This document shows positions 35,985 to 46,856 of a DNA stretch of 64,000 nucleotides, piece by piece. Made by a program: the position numbers and the translations under genes. The number at the start of each line of letters is the position of its first letter. The stretch's first letter is position 1. The notes under the pieces are model-generated. The model made no database searches and was not told where the DNA came from. It saw only the letters and a list, made by a program, of their open reading frames with translations. Source of the stretch: Ulota crispa (Eukaryota > Streptophyta > Bryopsida > Orthotrichales > Orthotrichaceae); the NCBI GenBank assembly GCA_963920765.1, contig OY987242.1, forward strand, positions 33,814,002 to 33,878,001. Direction: 5' to 3'.

Positions 35985-36950
35985 TAGATTCTTGAGCAAA
36001 ATTATTTTTTCCCTCCGACGATTAGTTTCAATGCTAGTTTCTTGTTATTTTCCTTATTTTCTTGCACAAATAAGCCCATGCTTGCACTATTTTGCACCTA
36101 GCTATGTGCACAAAACTTTTTGGGCCTGTCACGAAGAAACACAATCTTGCATAAGAAGATCATCATTTTTTCCTACAAAAAGGCCTAAAAAAACTTCATT
36201 TTTCCCCAAGGTTTGAAACTCCCAATCATGTTTAAAAACCCCACTTTCATTATTCTTAAAACACCAAATTATTCCTTTAGCTAAATAATTTGTAACAAAC
36301 AAGATACAATCAACAAGCATTACAAAAAAACAAAAGTTGAGAATAGAAAAGAAGAGCCCCAACCCTATTTTAAGGAACAAACAATCCTAAGAGCGCATGA
36401 AGCATGTAGATCTAGAGCTTTTGCTGCTAATTAAACAATACCCTAAGAAGATTCTAGAAATAAGATCTTCATTTTTTGTAAGTCCCTTTTCTCCTCTTCC
36501 ATATCAACATGAACTAATCCCTAGCTTTGTACACAAATCATAAAAAGCACCCAATGACCAAACAAGTAACGTAGTTAACAACCCACACAAAAACATGCTT
36601 TCTACACATACTTGAATATACTTCATCCATTTCAAACAACTTCTACAGCAAGCATTCAAAATCAATCATCCTCCTGCACATACTCTCAGGAACTGAGCTC
36701 AGAGTCAGTTTGTTCGAGACCCACACCCAAAAAGCAGTGGAAATTGCTAGTACAAAAAGAAACATAGGTACCGAAGGAAAAAAAAATCATGAATCAATTA
36801 AACAAGCAGCTTGCTTTATCAATGTCTAAATATTAAATTGCGGTATCCACAAAAAATTAAACAATTAGCCAACTTGCGTAATAATAATAAACATCAATGG
36901 AAAATAATGACAATATCAATACTCTCTATCATAAGGCATCGGGTGTTTGT
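35985..36950. other. no gene seen
   Basis: Unassigned AT-rich DNA downstream of the phosphatase gene. A weak B-box-like GTTCGAGACCC at 36708 stands alone. Confidence 0.35.
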
Positions 36951-36954
36951 GTAT

Positions 36955-37222
36955 CAGAGACAATTTGAAAATGAGAAAGGGAAGAAGCGAGAGGAAAAGG
37001 AACGGACAATAAAAAGTCACCAAATTTGAAGGGCGAGGGAGAGGAAAAGGTTGAGGAAGGCAAGGTGAAAAGTCAAGTCACTAGAAATTTTGGATGGGAG
37101 AGGGAGAGGAAAAGGCATAAAAGAGAGGGTGAAAAGTCACCAAAAATTTGAGTGGGAAAAGGGAGAGATAAAGACATGCAAAGGGAAAGTGAAAAGTCAC
37201 CAAAAATTAAGAAAGGAACGGC
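36955..37222. repeat. 60-bp minisatellite, four units
   Basis: AAAGTCAC with the following AAATTT and GGGAGAGG words recurs near 37013, 37070, 37131 and 37191. It ends about 20 bp from the phosphatase stop codon and would be in its 3'UTR. A related GTGAAAAGTCACCAAAAA segment is at 53958. Confidence 0.75.
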
Positions 37223-37242
37223 CCAAAGAGCGGCAAGGCATA

Positions 37243-40200
37243 CTAATATATGTAATACATGGGGTTAGGCAATTTGAAGGTACGGTGTCCAACGGTGCCT
37301 CCTTCAAGGTCGCTCCATTGGTCACCCAAAGAGCTCCTAATGCGGTAGCCCTCCTTCTCTAGATCCCTTCGGTGTTCGGACTTGTACTCCACTGCAGTCA
37401 AGTCAGCCTCCTTTGGGGACCTGCATTCAAAAGAGAAAGAGAGATAAAGTTTGATTCAAGGAAATAGCTCTCCAAAATAGTACTCCCTATGTCTCTCTAA
37501 AAACTTCCAAAAAGCACCTTTGCAAAGGATTAACTATGTTTTTAGTCTTTGTGCTAGTGACACATGCATTCTAGAATCAGTATACCATCCATTAAATGTA
37601 TGCAAAATCTCCAATTTTGCTGTTACCATTTAGGCACCCAAATTTCATGTAAAAAGTACCATATTTGTGCATGTTGCCAACTCCTCATTATTAATGATTT
37701 AAAGACTAGTAGCAACAGAGGTACCTCATATGGGCAAGGCCAAGCTTGCTAGGAGAGGAATGCTCTCTAATCGCTTAACTTGCCCCCATAAGATCATTCA
37801 ACATGGCAAACACTTTCTCAACGTTTGAAGTCAACAAAAGGGAGCTTTTTAGTGATATACAAAAATGTGTCTAATTTGGAGCTTTTTAGAAGGACAAAGG
37901 GAGTATATTTTAGAAGCATTATATAAATTTTCATGCCTAAGGTAGTTGGCTCTAAAAGTGACCATTTAAGTTTACCTAACTCATCATAATTAGTAATAGA
38001 TATTTGAAAAAACATGTCACTCATTCCTATTTAGGGAACAAATTTAGAACATGGTCAATTTCATAGCCGACTACCTTAATTGGAATTACAACTTCTTCGT
38101 CAAGGGCCTCACGCTATTTGTCAATTTCTAACAAACTTTTGTTCATTCTTTCCGAGATTCTTTCTTCCCTATCGTGGGTTTATGTTGGGTGTACTCAACA
38201 CATTGAGCATCACGAGAAAAAAGGGCTTCCGTTTGCCCTCCCCATTAGCTTTTTTTTTTTACTTGTAGTGCTTGACTTTTTGTTGAGGATTACCCTTCTA
38301 CCAAGAATATGTTTCTTGGTATGAACCATGGAAAGAGGGCATTCAAGCTCCTCACAATCAAGTTTTCGAACATTAACATTTGCAATTCCTACCCTTGTTG
38401 CTCTTGTGTTGGTCATTGAATGATCTCTCCAACTAGCATAAACATCACCACCATGCACACCAAGAAGAAAACTAAAAACTCGGACTAATGTCAGACTTCC
38501 TTGCTACATCTACACTATCAATGCGCCGTTGATCCTTGTCCAAACATTACAGCACACAAGAATTGCTAAATGTAAGATCACTTCAACAACAAATTTTAGA
38601 TTTCATTTGCTTCCATAAACACATCTATACGTTATACATATGCACACAAGCGCATATATATACACAAGCATACATGTACACATATGCACATAAATATATA
38701 TGTAAACAAAGCAAGTGGCCAGAATAGTGCAATTTGATTGACAATCCATTGGTTGCTTGTCATTTTAATTACATTTTTGTATTATTTTAGGTACAGAATT
38801 CGGTCTAGAGTTTACATAAAGCTTGGGGTTTTGTGAAGATTGCTGACCTTAAGACGAGAGTAGCCCAGTCTGAGTAGCCAGCATTGACCAAGTTTTGGAT
38901 GGTTTGATTGCGCTGAGACTCTGGCCTTCCGGTGATGAAAGCAAAGCTCCAATTCTGAGCGCGGAGGTCGGTGTACATGGACAGCATGGCATCCAATGCT
39001 GGAGCACTTGCATTGTTCACCCAGTCATTCCATTTGTCTTGATCCCATGCTTCCACACTAAAAAAACCAAAAAAATAAAAAGTTTAGAGAAAGAGCAACA
39101 TACACAAAATGCTTTATAAAAATTGTCATAAACATTGTAGCATAGCTACCAACACCCAACAAAACAAAAATCCAAAAAAAAAACATCATCGAAGGAGCAA
39201 CATACACAAAACGTTTTGTAAAAACATTCATTAACATTGTAGACTAGCTAGCATGGCAATGATAAGATTGAACTTGTAGTTACCAATGATTGCTGAGATT
39301 TGGTAATCAATAGAAAGTCAATTGGTTGAAATGGCAACAAAAAATTGGTTGAAGTTTGAATCTATTGGATAAAAGTTAACCAAGTTTCAAAATAAAAAAG
39401 TAAAAAACATGGGCAATACTTGATGCATGCACGTGAAAAAACTAGTGGAAAATGTGAAATGCTGGATTTTTAAAGCTTGTGGAGCTCAGAAATTTCCCCC
39501 AAATAGAGATACTCACATTCACGTGCTTTGAGCAAGCCTCTTAAGAAAATCGGGCATTTCAAAAAAAGGTGCCTATATAGCTTGATTTCGAGCTTAATTC
39601 TAGAAGTACAATGAATTGAGTGAAATTTCGAGTGTCTTGATAGTGTCGTTGGGCATAATGCCTAAGACGCCTATTTTTTGTTTAAATTTAGTTCCTATAC
39701 TAACCAAAATGAGATAAATTAGGCATTTGGTTGATTTTGAGAGATTTAGCTACAAAATTTGTTTGTAACAAATAATTTCAAACACTAATCCCTTCTTTGA
39801 TCTCATTTATTTATGTTGGCGTGTAAAGTTTTTTTTTTATAATTTCCATGCTACCCTGAAGAAAGATTGAGATCTACCTAAATACATCATTCCAAAATTC
39901 CAAAAAATTCTTTGTTTAGTTGATAGGTGAAAATTGGGACGCCAGTAGTTACTTGAGCTTTGCCCTTGGCTTAAATGTGAGAATGCCCTTGCGTGAGGCC
40001 CTTACCCTCCACATAACTTCCCCTTAACTTTTGCATATAGTATGCAAATAATGCAATTCTTGGTCCATTTGGATCTTTTTTCGCTCACAAATACTCCCTC
40101 TTGTCCCAATATAAAGCTCCAAATTAGGCATAGTTCTTGTCCCACTAAAAAGCTCCTGTTTGCTAATTTCAATTGTTGAGAAAGCGTTTGTCATGTCCAA

Positions 40201-43200
40201 TGATCTCATGGGGGCAAGTTAAGCAATTGAAGAGCATTCCTCTCCTAACAAGCTTGGCCTTGCCCATATGAGGTACCATTGTTGCTACTAATCTTTAAAT
40301 CATCAATCATGAGGAGCTAGCAACATGTACAAATATGATACTTTTTGCATGAAATTTGGGTGCCCAGACAGCAGCATCAAAGCTAGAGATTTTGTATACA
40401 TTTGGTAGATGATATATTGATTCTAGAATGCAAGTGTCACTAGTACAAAAATTAAAATAATGAGGAGCCGGCAGCCTTCACAAACTATGCACAAATATGG
40501 TACTTTCTGGATGGAATTTGGGTGTTTAAACGGCAACATAAAAACTTGAGATTTTGCAGATATTTGGTAGGTGGTATATTGATTCTAGAATGCATTTGTC
40601 ACTAGCATAATGACTAAAAATTCAGTTAACCCCTCATGGAGGATTTTTTTGGAGCTGTATAATGGGACAGAGGGAGTAGCATTCAACCATTACAAACAAG
40701 CAACAGGATCTACAAAAGTAGCTCGTGGAAAGCATACCCATAATTATTGACATCGTAGTAAGGCACGTTGGACAACGAAGTCTCGTCGATATCCAACACA
40801 ACGACGTCCATCCCGTCGTCAAGGGCCTCAACGGAATTCAAATACGTCCGCGCCGCCTCCACCGCCACCGCGAAGTCCGTCAAATACTGACCCGAGTCGA
40901 CGTACGTGGCAACAAACCCCTCGCACTCCGGCGGCACCAGATATCCCTGCAAACAGGGTTTAAGGTATGTACACCCATAAGCGTCAAACTAAGGGTTTTG
41001 AACATGATGAGTATCAATAAACAGCTAGCAAATTACAGGATCCTATTAGGAACAGAAATATAATTAGTTTGCACTTTCAAATGTATTATTTGGATACTGT
41101 GGGAATAAGTTGTGAATTTTTAAAGAGCAAACTGCCATTGCACCCATAACCACTTTCAAGATTTCATGTTCACCTGTTGTACATCCTTGTCATTACATCT
41201 ATTCACTTCCACAGATTTTCCAAGATTTCAGAGGTGACGGTTATGGGGACAGTGGTGCTTATGGGTGTACATACCTTAAGCTTAATTATTTTCTTCATCA
41301 AGGCAGAGCGACCCGCACCCCAGAACGCCCGCAGGTAAGGAAAATTTTGCTAAAATTGGGAAACAATGAATGATATGTACAATTTCATCCAAAACACTAC
41401 TAATATGGTGCATGACACTTATAACCAACAACTCCCAATTCTAAGTGGTTAGCCTAAGGCTTTGTCAAAAAAAAGTTATCAAAAATTTGATCCCACCAAG
41501 ATGAAGCTGAGGGTTTGTCCGGCTTGGTGGTGGAATTACGTTTGAGCTAATGAGTATACGTGTTGTGGTTTAGTATTTCTTATTTGGCCAATAGTTGTTG
41601 GTTATAAGGGTCATGCACTATATAAGCTACTTTCATCCAAAATCTGGCGAACTAAGTTTTTGCTCAAGGAAGGATCTGGCGATTTCATCCAAATTTTCAC
41701 GTAAAATTTCTAGTGTACAGCTACACTAAATATTGCATTTCAGTTGCGTTGACAATTAGGTTGCCTTACCGTGGTAAATTACCTCATGACTCATCACTTG
41801 GCCACTTGGAGGCATGTGCAACTCTCTAAATACTTAGATTTTACATGATGTACAACTTGGATGCTTCTAGTTTGTTTTTCAGCAACTTCATAATTGTTGC
41901 TAGACCTTTTAAAATTTGTTTGTTGCAGTAAATTTTGACAAAGGTTTCTGTAGCAGCAGTAAATATTTATAGAGTGCGAACTGTCGAGAAATTAGTGTGG
42001 GGCAACCTAAACGCAATATTCAGTATAGAGGCCTTGCGAGATATAAGATTTAAATTAGGTAAAAATTCGCCAGAAAATTAAACCTTGCCTGCAAATTGTT
42101 GATCTCGGAGTTGAGAGCGAAGCTTTGACACGCGCTCGGCAGCGGCGCCTTCTGGCACTTGCCCAGCATCACCGCCAGCGTGACCACGAGCGTGAAGAGA
42201 ATGATCCCCAGGGACGCCATGGCCACCATCAACACCGTCACCGCCACTGACGACAGGTACACCCCCAGATCGTCCACTTCAAAATACGCGTTCCCAAATC
42301 CATACCTGCTACCGTATGCTGCCCAAAAAAATGCAAAAACAGTTGGTTAGGACAACAGGCGACACAAAGCTCTGGACGGAGAAACCGAGGTGCAAATTAG
42401 GGTTTTGGGATTCAGCATGCACAAAAACACAAAACCCCCCCAAAAAAAATTCAAAAAATACTTAGAAAACAAGCTCTGTACGGAGAAACCAAGATGCAAG
42501 TTAGGGTTTTCGGACGCATTCCCATATCCATACCTACTCCCGTACGCTTCGCACCCACAGAAACACAAAACCCCCCAAATAAGATTCAAAAAAATGATTA
42601 GCAAAATAGGCGACACAAAGCTCTGCACGGAGAAACCGAGGTGCAAATTAGGGCTTTAGGGCGCATTCCCAAATCCATACCTGCTCCCGTACGCTGCCCA
42701 ACAAAAATGCAAAAAATTGCTTAGCAAATAGGCGATACAAATCTCTGGATGGAGACACCGAGGTACAAATTAGGGTTTATACCTGCTCCTGTACACTGCG
42801 TGTGCATCCATAAAATACAAAAACTCCCAAAAAAATGCAAACAAATGCTTAGCACACAAGCTCTGGACGTAGAAACCGAGGTGCAAACTAGGGTTTCCGG
42901 ACGCATTCCCAAATCCGTGCGCACTCCACAAAAACACGACCCCCCCCCCCAAACATTGCTTAGCAAACAAGCTCTGGACGGAGCAACCGAGGTGCAAATT
43001 AGGGTTTCAAAGCAATTCGGGGTTTTTGGCATACCGGAACTTCGACGGCTGCCAAGGAGGGAGTCTCTGGAGTTGACGCGGCTGTTTGGGCCGAGCAGAG
43101 AGTCTCTGGAATTCACTCCCCCAGCTTCAAGTCCATCGTCAGTGCCGTAGCTGAAGGATCTGGGTAAAGCGGAAGGCGAGAGCTCATCCGAGGCTGTGGC

Positions 43201-43251
43201 TGAGCTGCTGCCGCCTTCGTCAGCTGGTCCTTCTCCTGCTCCTCCCACCAT
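37243..43251 (-). CDS. membrane-anchored HAD class III acid phosphatase
   Basis: Five coding exons, read leftward: 43251-43035, 42318-42089, 40946-40738, 39057-38848, 37420-37243. They join in phase to exactly 347 residues plus stop. Residues 1-90 are a Ser/Gly-rich, probably cytoplasmic tail with a doubled VNSRDSLLG; about 92-124 is one transmembrane segment; the rest is the HAD phosphatase domain of the plant acid phosphatase/VSP family (Pfam PF03767 type). Motif I is LDIDETSLSN (Asp201 nucleophile, Asp203), motif II is FITGR (Thr261), then Lys302 in EYKS, and GDQWSD (Asp322, Asp326) for Mg binding. It ends FKLPNPMYYIY, typical of the family. All motifs are present, so hydrolysis of phosphomonoesters is likely, with the domain on the lumenal or outer face (inference). 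Start: first ATG after the inferred UTR acceptor; an ATG at 43275 would lie inside that intron. Intron 2 uses a GC donor. Confidence 0.88.
37421..38847 (-). other. phosphatase intron 4 (1427 nt)
   Basis: Donor AAG|GTCAGC, acceptor TTGAATGCAG. Holds the Stowaway-like element at 37483-37902 and an AC/AT microsatellite near 38636-38705. Confidence 0.8.
37483..37902. mobile_element. Stowaway-like MITE L (420 bp)
   Basis: TA at 37481-37482 and 37903-37904 flanks ends CTCCCTATGTCTC and GACAAAGGGAG. CTCCCTCYGT ends with a TA target are typical of plant Tc1/mariner MITEs. Its body is the inverse of MITE R at 40094-40676. Confidence 0.75.
39058..40737 (-). other. phosphatase intron 3 (1680 nt)
   Basis: Donor TATGG|GTATGC, acceptor TTTTTTTAG. 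Contains MITE R, a direct duplication of about 104-bp period (GAGCAACATACACAAAA at 39091 and 39195), and 39255-39660, a dispersed repeat related to 47720-48100. Confidence 0.8.
40094..40676. mobile_element. Stowaway-like MITE R (583 bp)
   Basis: TA at 40092-40093 and 40677-40678; ends CTCCCTCTTGTCCC and GGGACAGAGGGAG. A segment of about 160 bp ending at GATTCTAGAATGCA is duplicated (40300-40450, 40460-40620). Confidence 0.75.
40961..41278. mobile_element. MITE, family C
   Basis: Ends TAAGGTATGTACACCCATAA and its near-perfect inverse. Closely matches 54706-55023; an interrupted copy is at 45024-45714. Confidence 0.8.
41404..41630. mobile_element. MITE, family G
   Basis: TATGGTGCATGACACTTATAA and the inverse of TTATAAGGGTCATGCACTA. 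Uninterrupted counterpart of 23831-24316. Confidence 0.7.
41721..42028. mobile_element. MITE, family A
   Basis: CTACACTAAATATTGCATTT at the left, and the inverse of AAACGCAATATTCAGTATAG at the right. Confidence 0.75.
42300..43015. repeat. six-unit tandem repeat (103-147 bp)
   Basis: The anchor CTCTGGACGGAGAAACCGAG recurs near 42371, 42474, 42621, 42742, 42861 and 42972. On the gene strand each unit has AAACCCTAA (telo-box-like) and, in the less decayed ones, GGGAGCAGGTATGGAT. The first unit overlaps the start of coding exon 2. Confidence 0.85.
42319..43034 (-). other. phosphatase intron 1 with exon-junction repeats
   Basis: Donor TCCG|GTATGC, acceptor TTTGGGCAG. The intron consists largely of six tandem units; several hold a copy of the exon 2 start (CAG|CATACGGTAGCAGG in the real exon). 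Confidence 0.7.
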
Positions 43252-43266
43252 ACCTGAATCCCGGAG

Positions 43267-43918
43267 CTGCAACAACCCTAGCCGGATACAATTACAACAG
43301 AGCTCGAGCGCAGAATCCCATTCAATTCAGCCAAGTAAATCGTCTCGGGGGTCGCTCCCAATCAAGCCCTAGAGACTTTGTAGAATCCCTTCCTTGCTGG
43401 ATGAAAACCGATCTACAAGCATTATCCAATACAATTAGTCAATTTTTTTTTAAATAACGCTAAAACCAGAACATGGGTACCACTGCAGTTTTCACGTAGC
43501 AGTAGTCCAACAAGCTATCACTCAAAATATTTTTGATTGAGAATTGAGCAAAGAAACAAAATCTCAAATTCAAAAAAGGGGGCAAGGATTTATAGTTTCA
43601 AGACCACAAAAGCAAAAACAGCTACAGCTAATTTGAAGCGTAGACTAAGGTAAGCCAAGGCAAAAAAAAAGGGGGCAGTGCAATCCTCTCTTGTTACGTT
43701 TGCAACCAAAAAAAAAACAGAAATTTTGAATGAAACCCAATAAAAGCAACCCCCTAAAAACTTTGCATTTTTCTGAGAATTGCATTCGGGAGGGAGAGCG
43801 GTAGCGTGCTTTTCGAGATGGGGGTGGGATGAATTCCCAAAACCCTTTGAAAACGGCACCTCGTAAAGATGGCCACTTTGGCAAAGGGGGGCAAGTAACC
43901 GAGGTGGGTTAAGCTTAC
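43267..43918 (-). other. likely 5'UTR intron of phosphatase
   Basis: Consensus donor CTCCAG|GTAAGC at 43918 and acceptor GGTTGTTGCAG ending at 43267. The leader upstream (43920-44080) is CT-rich on the gene strand, as plant 5'UTRs often are. Inferred from splice signals only. Confidence 0.5.
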
Positions 43919-44202
43919 CTGGAGATGAGTGTAAGATGGGCTCATCCTGGAATTGCAATGCAGAAAATTTGAGAAGAGAAACGGAATGCGAGAGGGAGAG
44001 AGAGGGGTAGAGGGGAGAGGCAAGGCAAGGAGGGGATGGTACTGTAATCGTTTCGAGAGAGAACACTTTGAGTGAGAGTGTTGCTCCGGAGTGACAGGTT
44101 TGTCCGGAATGTCACCTTTCAGGTGTGAAGTGTGATGCTGCACGGCCCCAGCCTTTGCTGTTTTTGGAAGGTAAGGTGCAATTCACACCGTGTCCCCACG
44201 TC

Positions 44203-44294
44203 CCAAGTTGCAAGTCTCAAGTTGCAAGTTCCAAGTTTTTAAGTTTCAGGTCTCAAGTCTCAAGCCTCAAGCCTCAAGTTTCAAGTTTCAAGTA
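44203..44294. repeat. heptamer array CAAGTNN
   Basis: About thirteen 7-bp units such as CAAGTCT, CAAGCCT and CAAGTTT, with one frame slip near 44238. Confidence 0.8.
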
Positions 44295-44324
44295 CAGTAT
44301 CAAATCTTAAGGGCAGTTCACACT

Positions 44325-44562
44325 ATATCCCATGTCCCATGTCCCATCTTCCATCTTCCATATCCCATCTTGTATGTCCCATGTCCCATGTCCCATCTTC
44401 CATCTTCCATATCCCATCTTGTATGTCTCATGTCCCATGTCCCATGTCCCATCTTCCATCTTCCATATCCCATCTTGTATGTCTCATGTCCCATGTCCCA
44501 TGTCCCATCTTCCATCTTCCATATCCCATCTTGTATGTCTCATGTCCCATGTCCCATGTAAA
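44325..44562. repeat. heptamer array CCCATNT, 49/56-bp superunits
   Basis: Units CCCATGT, CCCATCT, TCCATCT, TCCATAT and TGTATGT make blocks starting at 44343, 44392, 44448 and 44504 (7 or 8 heptamers each). Reading frames here encode repetitive Ser-His-Val-Pro peptides in several frames and are not genes. Confidence 0.9.
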
Positions 44563-45023
44563 ATCTTTCATCCTTGCAAGTCCCACCCAATGCGCGGGAA
44601 AAATCAATGGCTAGTTCAAAGTTAGCTGGTGGAATTGAGAAAAAAATTGATTGCATTTTGAAGTTACTGGCAAAAAAATTGGTCAGACTTTACTAATTTT
44701 TTTAAAATATAGCAATAGTGTAAATTTAGAAAAATATCTAGCACAATCCCACAAAAAATTGGTTGAATAAAAAAAATGCTAGATTTTAGCTGGTGAAGTC
44801 CAAAAAAATCCTAAACACTGGTTCCACCTCAATGTGAGGTCTCTAGCTAGCTTCACTAGATTATCAAGGGGAAAAAAAGGGTACTAGTGAAAGCTGTCAG
44901 TATTTTTTGCAAAAATACTTGTGGAACTTGGGATCAAAAGTTGGATCCAACAAAATGGTTGATCCAAACCTTGAGTGAGGTTCCACCTTCTTTGGAGCCA
45001 AAATTTCAAAAAGTGTGGCCTTG

Positions 45024-45714
45024 TAAGGTAAGAACACCCATAAGCGTTAGTGTCCCCATAACTGTCACTTCTAAAATCTTGAAAAATTTGTAAAAGTAAA
45101 TAAACGTAATTACAAGGAAGTACAACAAATCAACATGAAACCTTAGTATTGGTTATTGGTGCAATTGTAGTAGGCTCTTTAACCATTGAATGTTGGCTTG
45201 GTGGCCGTGCTTGCCCTCTACAATGGCATCTACAATGTTGTGGCAAGTGCCCATTTTTTAAATATTGTTTCTTAAAGTTGCAAAAGTCAATAGTACATGG
45301 TGTGATTGGTGCCCTCATGAAAATTGTGAAAAGGGCAGCATGGGACCTAACACCATGGCTTTGAATCTTCTCACAATTTGGATTATCAAAAAATACAAAT
45401 GCCTTAGCTGAGGTTATTTTATGCTTCTTGTTGTGCACCATGTTTCTATGGGCACTTCTACAAAAAAATCAGATGAGAAAGAATTTTTCTCTGCAGTACA
45501 GTGTGTTTTTCAAAGGCCAAAGGACAATTTTTGTCCTTGCCGATGTTCAAGGGTTAAAAATTCACAACTTATTCTCGCAGTATCCAATAATACATTTGAA
45601 AATGCAAACTCATTATTTTTCTGTTGCTAACATGATCCATAATTTGCTAAATGTTTATTAATAGTTATCATGTTCAAAACCCTTAAACTAATCCTTATGG
45701 GTGTTCCTACCTTA
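45024..45714. mobile_element. MITE, family C, split by a TTAA element
   Basis: TAAGGTAAGAACACCCATAA at the left and the inverse of GTGTTCCTACCTTA at the right. Matches 40961-41278 except for the insert 45183-45553. Confidence 0.8.
45183..45553. mobile_element. TTAA/CCC element (371 bp), nested
   Basis: Inserted in a family C MITE: CTCT-TTAA-[element]-TTAA-AAATTCAC, while the uninterrupted copy at 35842 reads CTCTTTAAAAATTCAC. The duplicated target is therefore TTAA. Ends CCATTGAATGTTGG and CGATGTTCAAGGG. Confidence 0.85.
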
Positions 45715-45790
45715 AGTAGCTAAGATGTAGGACTTGAGACATAGTGTGAAGTGCCAAGTCCAAACTTTTGGCTTGACACCCCAATTATAA

Positions 45791-46497
45791 GTCCAACATC
45801 TTTTAGAAATGCTTACATGATTGCACTTTTTAAAATTTGTAAAGGCCTGCAATGCATATGGAGGTCACGTTCCAACACTTGCCCAAAGTCCATTTAATTC
45901 CAAATATTTGTGAAATACATAGGTGTGGAGTAGTGCCAAGTGCTGTTACTGCTAAAACAAAAATGAGAGGACCATTCAACCTTAAATGTCGTCTCTATCT
46001 TTATTAGGGTTTTTTGCGTTTTTATTAAGTGCGTGGATGGTTTTACATGCCATATGTGTGTATGGAGAGTGAAAATTCAAGCACTAGAAAGTGCTCTTTC
46101 AGCATTAGTCCTAGTATCCCAAAACTTTGTGTTGATTCTTTCAAGCCCTATGTACCAAAGATTCCAAGATGGGGACTTCGCTTCAAAAACTGGACATAGC
46201 AACAATAGAAATCTAAATTCAAAATTTATTATCAACAAAAAATATATATGTTCGATTTTTAGGTGTTTTTAAGAATTTTTTTTTGCTCTTCACAACCCAA
46301 CAAAAGTGGGGAAACCGGAGTCAAAGTGGAACTTGTAGAGTTGGCAAGTGGGGACAAGAGTGAGAACCGCTCTCTTAGTTCTCTGCTTGCTCGCTTTACA
46401 AGCCAACCCCTCCAACTCAAATTCGGTGACATATTCTTGTGGGGCATGTCCAGGTATTTTGTAATTTTTTTCTTTGGTGAAGTGACATGCACCTTCA
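45791..46497. other. no gene seen
   Basis: Unassigned; the overlapping plus and minus frames at 46259-46613 match no known family. Confidence 0.35.
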
Positions 46498-46856
46498 GGG
46501 CAGTTCACATTGTGTCCCACGTCCCAAATCCCATTGAATTTGAGAATATGATTGGTGTTGAGTCAAAATTTGGGACTTGGTGCTTCACACTACGTCCCAA
46601 GTCCCATGTCTAAATTACTTACATGGGAGCATTTTTTGGAACTTTTGGCATCAAAAAAGGTGAGATTTTATTTAAGATTTGGATTTAATATATTGCTACA
46701 CCCAAATTTTAACCAAGTCTTACCAATATTTTTGCATAAAACATTCATGACTATTTTTAGTATTTGTTTTTGTCCTTAATATCCAACATAGTTGGGATTT
46801 GGCATTGAGGTAGGTTTTCCATAGATGGGACATGAGACATACTAAGAACCACCTCT
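46498..46856. mobile_element. MITE, family B
   Basis: GGGCAGTTCACATTGTGTCC at the left; GATGGGACATGAGACATACT near the right. Core CTTACATGGGAGCATTTTTT is shared with the 22190 copy. Confidence 0.65.

Larger units (their letters stand above)
40947..42088 (-). other. phosphatase intron 2, GC-AG, MITE-filled
   Basis: The donor reads CAG|GCAAGG and the acceptor TTTGCAG. Only the GC site joins NNLQ to GYLVPPEC in phase 0; the nearby GT (GCAAG|GTTTAA) would shift the frame. Three MITEs occupy about 850 of 1142 nt. Confidence 0.75.
44171..45790. mobile_element. family B MITEs with heptamer arrays and nested inserts
   Basis: Family B starts occur at 44171 and 44311 (GGGCAGTTCACACTATATCC). The core resumes before and after a family C insert: TGGAACTTGGGATCAAAAG at 44923 and GGACTTGAGACATAGTGTG at 45730. 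It begins about 100 bp upstream of the phosphatase leader, so it would lie in the promoter. Confidence 0.6.

Noticed and set aside
36700-36730. B-box-like GTTCGAGACCC as a tRNA or SINE
   Set aside because: The nearest A-box-like word is only about 20 nt away and no tRNA fold could be built.
43249-43275. Alternative phosphatase start at the ATG at 43275
   Set aside because: It lies inside the inferred 5'UTR intron, upstream of the acceptor at 43267, and adds no conserved residues.
43590-44143. Overlapping long minus-strand frames near the phosphatase promoter
   Set aside because: They lie in the CT-rich leader and UTR intron; three overlapping frames are open and none resembles a protein family.
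44190-44625. Open frames rich in Ser-His-Val-Pro on both strands
   Set aside because: Produced by the heptamer array, which is open in several frames at once.
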